Of a stretch of DNA of 64,000 nt, positions 55,770-63,845 are shown piece after piece. The position numbers and the translations under genes are program-made. The DNA is from Treponema sp. CETP13 (lineage in GTDB: Bacteria; Spirochaetota; Spirochaetia; Treponematales; Treponemataceae). Location: contig MLPZ01000001.1 of the NCBI GenBank assembly GCA_001885315.1, positions 372,001 through 436,000 on the forward strand, written 5' to 3'. Position 1 is the first letter of the stretch. Each line of letters begins with the position of its first letter. The notes beneath the pieces are model-generated. The model made no database searches, was not told the DNA's origin, and saw nothing but the letters and a program-made list of their open reading frames with translations.

Positions 55770-56729
55770 GTGAAACGATTACTAATATTTATTATATCAA
55801 TTTTAACTATTTTTGCCCAGTCTATCATTGCTGAAGATTTTTCGACAGCAGATGTTACTGTAAAATTTTATAACAAAACTCTTTATTATCCTGAATTGGT
55901 AAAAGATAATCCTATTTGGGTTCATATCACTATTGCTAATAGAGGAACTAATACTCTGAGATTTAAATTAGCAGATGATAGAAATTTCAGTCTTGATTTT
56001 AATGTCTTTACTCCTCAGAATAAAAAACTAACTCAGACAGATAGTATTGTTAGAAAACGAACTACAAATCAGACTGTTTATTTTCGAGAAATAGCTTTAG
56101 AACCTGGTGAAGAGTATTCATTTATTGAAAACCTAAAAGAATATATAGTAATAAATAATCCAGCTATGTATTATTTTGAAGTCAATTTCTATCCTGAATT
56201 ATATAAGTCAAAGATGACTAAAATTGTATCAAATCGTTTAAGCTTAGAAATAAAACCTTCTACAGATGTTGTGGGTTCTACAAAGTTAGCAATTGAATCT
56301 GATACAGGTTCAATATTACAGCCAGAAAATTTGTCACCAGATAATGTTGTTTATCAAACTATTGTGGCTCGACAAAAAAGTCTATGGGATCAGTTCTTTT
56401 TGTATATTGATATAGAAGAAATGTATTTACGAGATCCTATACGAGCCCGTAAATATAGAAATGAATCGGCACTTTCACGAACACAACTTTTGCAAAATTA
56501 CAAATTAGATTTATCACAATCTATGTTAGACAATGATATAATTGCATTACCCTCAAAATTTGAAATTGAAAAAACTGTATATACAAAATTAGAAGGCACT
56601 GTAACTGTTTTAGAGTGGTTTAATTATACAAATTTTACCGAAAAAAAACGGTATACGTATTATTTAAAACAAAGAGATGGTATTTGGAAAATATATGATT
56701 ATACAGTGGATAATTTAGGTACAGAATAA
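55770..56729 (+). CDS. Periplasmic protein of unknown function
   Basis: The product has a clear signal peptide (KRLLIFIISILTIFAQSIIAE, cleavage probable after IIA) and no membrane segment later. The GTG start at 55770 has GGAGAA six bases upstream and gives 319 aa; starts further upstream would overlap mfd. The first half resembles an immunoglobulin-like beta domain (about 25-145, WVHITIANRGTNTLRF). I do not recognise the family. It is followed at one base by the pseudo-receiver gene, so the two are likely one unit. Confidence 0.75.
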   Translation: MKRLLIFIISILTIFAQSIIAEDFSTADVTVKFYNKTLYYPELVKDNPIWVHITIANRGTNTLRFKLADDRNFSLDFNVFTPQNKKLTQTDSIVRKRTTNQTVYFREIALEPGEEYSFIENLKEYIVINNPAMYYFEVNFYPELYKSKMTKIVSNRLSLEIKPSTDVVGSTKLAIESDTGSILQPENLSPDNVVYQTIVARQKSLWDQFFLYIDIEEMYLRDPIRARKYRNESALSRTQLLQNYKLDLSQSMLDNDIIALPSKFEIEKTVYTKLEGTVTVLEWFNYTNFTEKKRYTYYLKQRDGIWKIYDYTVDNLGTE

Positions 56730-56730
56730 A

Positions 56731-57450
56731 ATGAAAGCACTTATAGTGAGCGAAAAAAATACTTTGGTTACTCAATATCATGACGTTTTTAAGGAGAACG
56801 GTTATGAAATTATAACCTACAATTGGGTACTAAAAGCTTTAGATAATTTAGAAGAAATAGATCCTGATATTATACTTATAAATATTTCAGATTATCCAAG
56901 ACAATGGAAAGTTCTTGTTCAATACATTCATACTGTTTTTGGCGATAAAAGTCCTACAGTTTTTATTGCAAGTGATCAAACTATTTCTGAGAAAATAAAA
57001 AAAGAAGCTGATGTTTTAGGTTGTAAAGAATTTTCTAAAAAAGAAATCAACGTACAGTCGACTATTCAAGATGATAATAATGTTGAAACATCTAAACTTA
57101 TTCTCAATACTGATATTATTGAGCAAAAAGAAACAAATATTACAGAAGCAAAAATAGAACAAAACGATATCAAACAAGAAAAATCTAGCATTTTACAAGA
57201 GCCGTTAAATGAGATTAAATTTCAACATCCGAAAACAAAGGAATTAATATCTGGGAAAATTAAAAATTATAATGATCCTATGTTTTTATTTATCCCTGAT
57301 TTTAAAAGTACTTTAAAATTGCTACGTTTTGGAATGAGAATTAATAATGCACATTTTTGCTTTGATGAGAAAACATTAGATATAAATATACAAGTTCAAG
57401 GAATAAATGAAGATTCAATAGAAATGTGTATTTTAAGCGAAAATAAATAA
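56731..57450 (+). CDS. Pseudo-receiver protein with C-terminal PilZ-like domain
   Basis: The N-terminal 110 residues have the alternating fold of a response-regulator receiver domain (MKALIVSEKN at the start, PDIILINISDYP near 45-56, VFIAS near 75-79). The phospho-acceptor Asp is Asn at 51 and the first acidic pair is reduced to one Glu, so phosphorylation is unlikely. A linker rich in Gln and Glu (110-160) leads to about 75 residues with a PilZ-like pattern (KTKELISGKIKNYNDPMFLF). The RxxxR c-di-GMP motif is not visible. A signalling or adaptor role is inferred. Confidence 0.6.
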   Translation: MKALIVSEKNTLVTQYHDVFKENGYEIITYNWVLKALDNLEEIDPDIILINISDYPRQWKVLVQYIHTVFGDKSPTVFIASDQTISEKIKKEADVLGCKEFSKKEINVQSTIQDDNNVETSKLILNTDIIEQKETNITEAKIEQNDIKQEKSSILQEPLNEIKFQHPKTKELISGKIKNYNDPMFLFIPDFKSTLKLLRFGMRINNAHFCFDEKTLDINIQVQGINEDSIEMCILSENK

Positions 57451-57465
57451 AGAATTTTTAGGTAT

Positions 57466-57549
57466 TGCCCGGAACAAGACTTGAACTTGCATGGGCTTTC
57501 GCCCACTAGCACCTGAAGCTAGCGTGTCTACCAATTCCACCATTCGGGC
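57466..57549 (-). tRNA. tRNA-Leu (anticodon CAG)
   Basis: An 84-base class II tRNA with anticodon loop CTTCAGG (anticodon CAG), a long variable arm (TGGGCGAAAGCCCA) and T arm GCAAG-TTCAAGT-CTTGT. The acceptor stem GCCCGAA/TCCGGGC contains an A-C mismatch at pair 6-67. The discriminator is A and CCA is not encoded. Decodes CUG. Confidence 0.92.
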
Positions 57550-57555
57550 TAACTT

Positions 57556-57580
57556 CTCCATTCTAACAAAATGGAGTTTT
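57556..57580 (+). terminator. Possible terminator of the plus-strand pseudo-receiver gene
   Basis: CTCCATT (57556-57562) pairs with AATGGAG (57570-57576), and TTTT follows. It lies over the tRNA-Leu promoter on the other strand. Reading-through transcripts of the upstream plus-strand gene could end here after crossing tRNA-Leu in antisense. Confidence 0.4.
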
Positions 57581-57588
57581 ACAGTCAA
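57560..57588 (-). promoter_or_regulatory. Promoter of tRNA-Leu
   Basis: On the minus strand TTGACT (57588-57583) and TAGAAT (57565-57560) are 17 bases apart, and the tRNA starts ten bases after the -10 box. Confidence 0.65.
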
Positions 57589-57621
57589 GATACTACCTTT
57601 TTTTTAATGTAAGGAACAGTT

Positions 57622-57966
57622 ATGCCAAATAATAATAAAAAAACTAGATTTTTTTGTGAATATTGTAATCACGAAGTAGATAATGATGCTATGTTTTGTC
57701 CTTATTGTGGCCGTTTTTTTTCATCTGTAAAATGCCCAAAGTGTGGTTATACTGGAAGCCATGTTGAATTTATTAATGGCTGTTCTAAGTGTGGATATGC
57801 TATGGAGGATGTGCAAAAAAAAAGACAGAAAGCTCCAAAAAATAAAAAAAACTCTAAAAAGCTAGGTAAAACTCAAAAACACGACGATTCTCTTCCGTTT
57901 TGGGTTTATATTATAGCCCTAATTTTACTTTTAATTTTGCTTTTTATAACTAAGACTTATTTATAG
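57622..57966 (+). CDS. Zinc-ribbon protein with one C-terminal membrane helix
   Basis: A 114-residue protein with two zinc-ribbon motifs: CEYC...CPYC (about 12-30) and CPKC...CSKC (about 40-58). A lysine-rich linker (66-90) leads to a membrane helix (about 92-112). Double zinc-ribbon, tail-anchored proteins of this type are common and uncharacterised. Start ATG with AAGGA upstream. It converges with alr. Confidence 0.75.
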   Translation: MPNNNKKTRFFCEYCNHEVDNDAMFCPYCGRFFSSVKCPKCGYTGSHVEFINGCSKCGYAMEDVQKKRQKAPKNKKNSKKLGKTQKHDDSLPFWVYIIALILLLILLFITKTYL

Positions 57967-57968
57967 AA

Positions 57969-59108
57969 TTAGTCAACATAAATACGAGGGACTCGAGGCA
58001 TAATACCTGTAAGTATTTCGTAAGGAATTGTATTAGCTAATCTAGCTTGATCATTTAAAGTCTGGCCTTCTTTTTTATCAGAAAATATTATTACTGTATC
58101 TCCGATATTTATAGTGTCCTTTGTACCAATATTAATCATGCATTGATCCATGCAAATCCTACCAACAATTGGATATTGTTTACCATTGATTAATACTTTT
58201 AGCCCTGGTGATAAACATCTTTTTAGTCCATCACCATATCCAATTGGAATGGTAGCAATGCGCGTTTTTGCATCGGAAATCCATTTTCTGCCATAGGAAA
58301 TACTTTCTCCAGCTGAAATTGTCTTTATGCTTGTTATTTTTGATTGTAATTCCATAATAGGATATAATTCGAATCCAGGATGATAATGTTTTACTTTTTT
58401 TTCAATTTTTTCATCCGGGAAATAGCCATAAGCAATGAGTCCTGGACGAATCATATCAAATTGAGCTTCTGAATATTGGAGAGTTCCTCCGGTTGCAGAA
58501 CAATGACAAATTCCAGGGTTTATTCCTTCTTCCTTTATTGAGTTTATTGCAAATGTAAAAAGTTTAATTTGTTTTTTTGTAAACTCAATATCATCAGGGT
58601 TTAGTGAATCTGAAACAGCAAAATGAGTACAACAACCATTTAATATTACATGACTTTGTGAAAAAATATATTTAGCTAAGCCAGCAGCTTCTTCTGGTTG
58701 ACATCCAATGCGCCCCATTCCAGTGTCAATTTTAAGATGCACTTTTACTGGTATATTTTGTTTTATAGCTTCTTCATTAAGGGCTGTTATAAAATCCTTA
58801 GTAAATACAAAAGGTTGCACATTTAGTTTGATAACTTCTGGAATTTCTTCTTCTAGAGGTAAACTTAACAGTAATATTGGAGCTTTGATATTTGCTGCTC
58901 TTAATTCAGCGGCTTCAGAAAGTTTTGCAACGGCAAGAACATCAACATCGTTTTTGATTAATAATTTTGATATTTCTACTGCACCATGTCCATAAGCATT
59001 TGCTTTTACAGGAATACAAATTTTAGTATGGCTGTGAATTAATGTTTTAATGTTTTTAATATTTCGTTCTAAGTTTTTTTTGTGTATAATTGCTTTAGTT
59101 GAGTTCAT
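57969..59108 (-). CDS. alr: Alanine racemase
   Basis: Makes D-alanine for peptidoglycan. The PLP lysine is K35 in PVKANAYGHG. The second catalytic residue, Tyr, is in SYGRKW near 268 and GYGDGLKR follows. GTGMGRIGCQ-type sequence (IDTGMGRIG) lies near 130-140. Length 379 aa is normal. It is divergent from the lipoprotein gene. Confidence 0.95.
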   Translation of the reverse strand: MNSTKAIIHKKNLERNIKNIKTLIHSHTKICIPVKANAYGHGAVEISKLLIKNDVDVLAVAKLSEAAELRAANIKAPILLLSLPLEEEIPEVIKLNVQPFVFTKDFITALNEEAIKQNIPVKVHLKIDTGMGRIGCQPEEAAGLAKYIFSQSHVILNGCCTHFAVSDSLNPDDIEFTKKQIKLFTFAINSIKEEGINPGICHCSATGGTLQYSEAQFDMIRPGLIAYGYFPDEKIEKKVKHYHPGFELYPIMELQSKITSIKTISAGESISYGRKWISDAKTRIATIPIGYGDGLKRCLSPGLKVLINGKQYPIVGRICMDQCMINIGTKDTINIGDTVIIFSDKKEGQTLNDQARLANTIPYEILTGIMPRVPRIYVD

Positions 59109-59158
59109 TATTTCGTAATTATAAAATATATAAAATCTAATGGCAATACTTATTACTA

Positions 59159-59187
59159 TTGATTTTAGACAAAAAATGACTTATACT
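59159..59187 (+). promoter_or_regulatory. Promoter of the lipoprotein gene before thrC
   Basis: TTGATT (59159-59164) and TATACT (59182-59187) are 17 bases apart. The ATG follows at 59223 with GGAG upstream. The transcript probably includes thrC. Confidence 0.6.
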
Positions 59188-59222
59188 TTAAAAATCATTT
59201 TTTTAATGGAGTCAATAAAATT

Positions 59223-60275
59223 ATGTATAGAAAGGTGAACTATAAGTTAAATTTTTTTTTGTTAATTTATGCTATGATTTTTAGTTTTTTTTCTTGTGTA
59301 TCTTCAAATGAGTCATTACCTGATTCTGAAGTTACTACAAATCCTTCTAATGAAATAACAGTCACAACAGAAGATACAAAAAATTTAGATGGGAAAAAAT
59401 TGACTGTGGTAAATAGTGAACAACCTATCGAAAGTAATCAACAAACTATTTCTCCGTTAGAAAAGTATAAAAATAAAACAAAAAATATCCTTATATCACC
59501 ACTCTCTTCTCCTTCAGAAATTATGAAAGGTAAAACATTTGACTCTTTATTTACGTTTGGGCTTACAGATTCTAATAATATGCCTTTAGAGAACCTTTCT
59601 GTTACTATTTCCTATCCATCTTTTTCAGCAAATGGAATTGTTTCTTTTGCAACAGAAGAATTAATGACAGATTCTCGTGGAACAGTTTCTTTTAAAGCTC
59701 CTTTAATTGAGTTTGCTTGTGATGATTTTGTTTCATGTTATATAACTCCAGAATTGATGGATGATGAAGTAGCAAACTATATACAAAAAACTGCAACAAA
59801 AATACCTTTTAAGGTTCATACCGATAAAATTTGGAATGTTTTTTCAGTTTCTATTTTAGATTATACAGAAGCAGGAACTCCAATTACTTCTAACAGTTTA
59901 ACTTCTTCTGCTATTTTACAAGAAATGTATACAAAACATCTTTCTGTTGGAAATTCAGATTGGGTTTCTGAAATCGATTCTGATGATAATATTTTGCTTT
60001 ATAAACATGCAAAAAGTTTATTTGGAAATACAATTGGTTATTTAATACATGGAAAACTCACATATTTAGAGGGTGTTACTACAAATGAAAATGGTAATAA
60101 AACAGTAAAATTAAATGTTTCGTATGGGGTGATGGATATGAAAACAGGAGAAGATGTTTTAACTGATTCATTTGATGTGACTGGGGAGGATTCAAGCGAA
60201 TGGAAGCTTTTTGATTCTATTCGTCATAATATAATAGCGCCTAAAATTGTAAATGCAATTTATTATGGACTATAG
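59223..60275 (+). CDS. Predicted lipoprotein of unknown function
   Basis: The product begins with a basic region and a hydrophobic stretch ending in FFSC, so C25 is the likely lipidated residue. Residues 25-90 are a low-complexity Ser/Thr/Asn/Glu linker. A beta-rich domain follows (about 95-200, SPSEIMKGKTFDSLFTFGL), then a C-terminal domain with alternating strands and helices (about 205-350). I do not recognise either. It lies 29 bases before thrC in the same direction. Confidence 0.72.
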   Translation: MYRKVNYKLNFFLLIYAMIFSFFSCVSSNESLPDSEVTTNPSNEITVTTEDTKNLDGKKLTVVNSEQPIESNQQTISPLEKYKNKTKNILISPLSSPSEIMKGKTFDSLFTFGLTDSNNMPLENLSVTISYPSFSANGIVSFATEELMTDSRGTVSFKAPLIEFACDDFVSCYITPELMDDEVANYIQKTATKIPFKVHTDKIWNVFSVSILDYTEAGTPITSNSLTSSAILQEMYTKHLSVGNSDWVSEIDSDDNILLYKHAKSLFGNTIGYLIHGKLTYLEGVTTNENGNKTVKLNVSYGVMDMKTGEDVLTDSFDVTGEDSSEWKLFDSIRHNIIAPKIVNAIYYGL

Positions 60276-60304
60276 TTTTTTTATTAATAAAAATGGAGTA
60301 AATT

Positions 60305-61717
60305 ATGAAATATACAGATACAAGAGATAAAAATGTTTCTATTAGTTTAAAAGAGGCTGTTCTAGGAGGAATGAACAAAAAAACTGGTGGATTATATATA
60401 CCAGTTACGTTTCCTTCTTTACCTACGAGTATTCTTGAGCGAAATTTAACTCCATCTTTTCGAGATATTGCTTATGAGAGTGCAAAACTGTATTGTGAGG
60501 GAGAAATTGATGATTCCTCTCTTCAACAAATAATTGCAGACTGTTATCCTTTCCCTGCTAAGGTTGTTCCCATTGATCCTACAACATATGTTTTGGAACT
60601 TTTTCACGGTCCTACATGTGCTTTTAAGGATTTTGGAGCTCGATTCATGGCACGTATCATGTCCTATTTTAATAAAGATGAAACAGAAAATCTTCATATT
60701 TTAGTAGCAACATCTGGTGATACTGGAAGTGCTGTTGGAAGTGCTTTTTCTGGGGTTCCTGGTATTGATGTAACTATTTTATATCCTACAGGTAAAATAA
60801 GCCCTTTACAAGAAAAACAACTGTCAACGTTTACTGGTAATGTAAGAGCTTTATCCGTTAAAGGAACTTTCGATGATTGTCAAAAAATGGTAAAAACTGC
60901 TTTTACAGATAAAGATTTACGATCCAAATTTAGATTATCTTCAGCCAATTCAATAAATATTGCACGACTTTTACCTCAAAGCTTTTATTATACGTATTCT
61001 TCTCTTGTTGTAAAAAATCGTTGTTGGGCAGACAATAAAATAGAAGATCCTTCAATCATTATGGTTGTACCGTCTGGAAACTTCGGAAACATTACTTCTG
61101 GGTTAATAGCAAAAGAAATGGGAGCTCCTATTAAAGGATTTATAGCTGCGACAAATGCAAATAAAACAGTTCCCGATTGGTTAGCATCTGGGGAATATAA
61201 ACCTCGCCCATCTATTTCAACTTATTCTAATGCCATGGATGTTGGAGATCCAAGTAATTATGAACGTATTAAATCTTTTTATACTTTAGATAGTATACGT
61301 AAGCTTTTTGCTTCTTACTGGACAGATGATGAAGGAACTCTGCAAGCTATTAGAAATTGTCATAGACGGACTGGGTATATTATAGATCCTCATGGTGCGA
61401 TAGGTTGGCAAGCTTGGGATGATATGCGTAATGGTGAAATGCAAAATCTAATAAATGGTATACCTGGAGATCCTTCTAAACCCGGATTAACTCCTAGTCT
61501 TACATCTTGGGCAAATGATGTCCCAGAGGGTAAGACAGTAGGGATACTTTTAGAAACAGCTCATCCAGCCAAATTTGGAGCTATTGTTAAAAATGCAATT
61601 GGTAGAGAGCCTACAATACCAGAAAGACTTGGAAAGGTCCTATCTTTGCCTGACAATTCAATTCCAATTACTAATGATTATAATTTATTTAAAGAATGGT
61701 TAATGGAAAACTTATAA
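60305..61717 (+). CDS. threonine synthase thrC: Threonine synthase
   Basis: Converts O-phosphohomoserine to threonine with PLP. The cofactor lysine is K108 in HGPTCAFKDFG. ATSGDTGSAVGSAF is the phosphate-binding loop, and SANSINIARLLPQSFYY and PSGNFGNITSGLIAKEMG are typical of the longer, E. coli-type threonine synthase. Length 470 aa fits. Start ATG with GGAG upstream. Confidence 0.95.
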   Translation: MKYTDTRDKNVSISLKEAVLGGMNKKTGGLYIPVTFPSLPTSILERNLTPSFRDIAYESAKLYCEGEIDDSSLQQIIADCYPFPAKVVPIDPTTYVLELFHGPTCAFKDFGARFMARIMSYFNKDETENLHILVATSGDTGSAVGSAFSGVPGIDVTILYPTGKISPLQEKQLSTFTGNVRALSVKGTFDDCQKMVKTAFTDKDLRSKFRLSSANSINIARLLPQSFYYTYSSLVVKNRCWADNKIEDPSIIMVVPSGNFGNITSGLIAKEMGAPIKGFIAATNANKTVPDWLASGEYKPRPSISTYSNAMDVGDPSNYERIKSFYTLDSIRKLFASYWTDDEGTLQAIRNCHRRTGYIIDPHGAIGWQAWDDMRNGEMQNLINGIPGDPSKPGLTPSLTSWANDVPEGKTVGILLETAHPAKFGAIVKNAIGREPTIPERLGKVLSLPDNSIPITNDYNLFKEWLMENL

Positions 61718-61753
61718 ATTTAAAAAAAATTATAAAAAATAGCTTTTAAGCTA

Positions 61754-61782
61754 TTGACCAGTTTTTCAGTTTTTGCTATTAT
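61754..61782 (+). promoter_or_regulatory. Promoter of tRNA-Gly
   Basis: TTGACC (61754-61759) and TATTAT (61777-61782) are 17 bases apart. The tRNA begins 54 bases after the -10 box. The box is part of CTATTGACCA, shared with the tRNA-Thr promoter. Confidence 0.65.
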
Positions 61783-61836
61783 ATAAGAGTAATTACGAAA
61801 TGTAATTAAAACAAAAAAACATTTTGTTTTTCAATT

Positions 61837-61909
<73 letters not shown>

Positions 61910-61916
61910 AAACTTG

Positions 61917-61962
61917 CCTTTTTTATTTCTTTGTGGTATAAGAAATTAAAAAGGTTTTTTTT
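61917..61962 (+). terminator. Rho-independent terminator of tRNA-Gly
   Basis: CCTTTTTTATTTCTT (61917-61931) pairs with AAGAAATTAAAAAGG (61940-61954) with one mismatch, around an eight-base loop, and eight T residues follow. Confidence 0.85.
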
Positions 61963-62102
61963 GTTTAAATATACTGATGTAGCCAAATTTTTACTGTAAT
62001 AATGATAATTAATTAAATCTAACGCAACTTCATCGGTTTTGACTTTAACAATTTACTCCTGTTTAAGTCAAAACTAATCGTCTTTTACAAATATGAACTC
62101 TA
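61963..62102. other. Intergenic region with an inverted repeat
   Basis: This stretch between the tRNA-Gly terminator and the accessory gene contains a 14-base inverted repeat, 62036-62049 against 62061-62074, with one mismatch and an eleven-base centre. No T-run follows on either strand, so it is not an ordinary terminator. No gene is visible here. Confidence 0.6.
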
Positions 62103-63845
62103 TTACCAATAATTGAGAAAAACTTCATAAGTACTTCCCATACTTCCTGCAAAACTATTAAATGATTGAATCCCTGCTGTATCAAATGTCTGTTTATTTA
62201 ACAAGATATTATTGCCATCTCTTAGATTAAGCTCGCCTAATCCACTCGTTATTCCTGCTCCTGCCATACTGCTTGCCACACTGCCCCAGGTACTTGCACT
62301 GCTCATACTATCACTAAATGAGTTTGTGTCAAAAAAGCCTGACTGTCCTATGCGGCTTAAGTCCATGCAGTTTATAGCACTGCTACCGACAGTATTCGCG
62401 GCAGCACTTGCTCCTGCTATCCCCATATTTGCGGCTATTTTTCCAGCTCCTGATAACGTTGACACTGCTCCTGTAAGTGCACTAGAACTGGCTGCGCCCC
62501 CTACTCCTGCAGTTAGGGCAGTTGTTAATGCTTTTTTACCAAGTACATTACCTACTTCTTCTGCTGTCTTATATCCTCCAGTTAAGTCTAGTCCTGCAAA
62601 CAATGCATCATCTGCTAATCCACCTACTGCTAATGCTATTGTCGTTCCTATTCCTGGGGCTGCTATTGTTCCAACTACCGTTAATGCTACCGTAACTGCT
62701 ATATCTGTTACCCCTCGTATTGTCGGTGGTTCTATAAGACTGCCATCATCATCCCACATCTTTTTATCATATACCGGCTTTGCTAATTCTGTATACCCTT
62801 GATTGTTCAGCATGCTGTTCCATTGAAAGTCCAACATGATCGATCCCATTTCTCCTCGCCCATAGCTTTTTACATTTTTGCTTCGGCTCGCACTTAAATC
62901 AAGTGATTCTCCACTCTTAAATATCGGGGCATATCCTATATGCTCTCCTAACTCTCCATCTCTAACACTTACATATTTATTCGTTAATTCTGTATACTTT
63001 TCTTTTTCTGCCTCTGTAAGTTTATCATAGTCTTTATCTTGGAGTGCTTGCAGTTTCTCTAAATCTGCCGTATCTGTATCACTTTGTGCATATTCTGTTA
63101 GTTTTGTAGCAGCTGATAAATCTCGTGGTATATTCTGACTCTTTGTACTTCCATCTTCCTCTGTTTCCCCAAAGATTCGCTCTCCCCATTCTGAAAGCTT
63201 ATTTATTGCTTGTTTTACTGCTAGTAATATCTGTCTTGAACTCAACCCTTCTGTTGTCGTGTTTTCTATACTGTTTTCTGGATCGTTTGTTTCAAAATCT
63301 TCATACATATGCACCGTTTGTCTCTTTCGTATTGCCCCACTTATCGTTGCATCTATTACTGCATTTCTATATATGCTTCCACCATCTGCACTGTACCCAC
63401 TGTTCCGTACCATCTCTATTTCCCAATCTCTCATTCCCTCGTTCTCTGCATTTAATCGCTCTATATATTGAGCTTGTGTTTCTTCGAGTACTTGTTGGGC
63501 TTGTTCTGCTGCTAGTTTTGCTGCTGCTACTTCTAAATCATTTTCTATTCCCATCATTACAGCACTTACTGTTGCAAGTTGTTTTACCGTATCTGCATTT
63601 AAGGTATAATTTTGTTCTACTGCTAATCGTGAATTTGCTCCTCTATCCTGAATACTTCCTGCATAATTCATTATTGCACTTAAACCGCTTTCTCCTACTA
63701 ACTCTTCTACATACCCACTGACATCCATTGTTTCTGCTTCCATTTGCTCAACGTTTAAGGTCTTTTCTAACGCCTCTGCTATCGTTGTTTCGACATCTGC
63801 TCCTGATTGTTCTAGTACCCCATAATAAGTATTCAGATAATTCAT
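62103..63845 (-). CDS. Accessory protein of unknown function, unlike neighbours in composition
   Basis: A 580-residue product. Residues 1-230 are helical, acidic and rich in Gln, Glu and Ala. A short Lys/Glu helical segment follows (about 255-300), and residues 390-505 are a Gly/Ala/Ser/Thr-rich hydrophobic stretch with several repeated GAG, GGA and SS pairs, ending in a Ser/Asn-rich tail. It resembles parts of the very long spirochaete proteins annotated TIGR04388 and some polymorphic toxins; this is from memory. G+C is clearly higher than around it. There is no signal peptide and no visible Shine-Dalgarno before the ATG, and an in-frame TAA lies one codon upstream. It could be a fragment of a longer gene. 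Confidence 0.6.
   Translation of the reverse strand: MNYLNTYYGVLEQSGADVETTIAEALEKTLNVEQMEAETMDVSGYVEELVGESGLSAIMNYAGSIQDRGANSRLAVEQNYTLNADTVKQLATVSAVMMGIENDLEVAAAKLAAEQAQQVLEETQAQYIERLNAENEGMRDWEIEMVRNSGYSADGGSIYRNAVIDATISGAIRKRQTVHMYEDFETNDPENSIENTTTEGLSSRQILLAVKQAINKLSEWGERIFGETEEDGSTKSQNIPRDLSAATKLTEYAQSDTDTADLEKLQALQDKDYDKLTEAEKEKYTELTNKYVSVRDGELGEHIGYAPIFKSGESLDLSASRSKNVKSYGRGEMGSIMLDFQWNSMLNNQGYTELAKPVYDKKMWDDDGSLIEPPTIRGVTDIAVTVALTVVGTIAAPGIGTTIALAVGGLADDALFAGLDLTGGYKTAEEVGNVLGKKALTTALTAGVGGAASSSALTGAVSTLSGAGKIAANMGIAGASAAANTVGSSAINCMDLSRIGQSGFFDTNSFSDSMSSASTWGSVASSMAGAGITSGLGELNLRDGNNILLNKQTFDTAGIQSFNSFAGSMGSTYEVFLNYW

Noticed and set aside
55733-55828. 32-codon N-terminal extension of mfd
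   Set aside because: It would overlap the GTG-started divergent gene and has no family support; the shorter form has the usual length.
59171-59203. AAAAAATGA/TCATTTTTT hairpin before the lipoprotein gene as a riboswitch or terminator
   Set aside because: It overlaps the promoter itself and lies mostly upstream of the expected transcription start, so it is probably chance in AT-rich sequence.
62212-63721. Long open frames on the plus strand, Pro/Ala-rich and Leu-rich, opposite the accessory gene
   Set aside because: They are mirror frames of a G+C-richer gene whose codon pattern avoids stops on the other strand; they have no ribosome binding site or sensible protein pattern.
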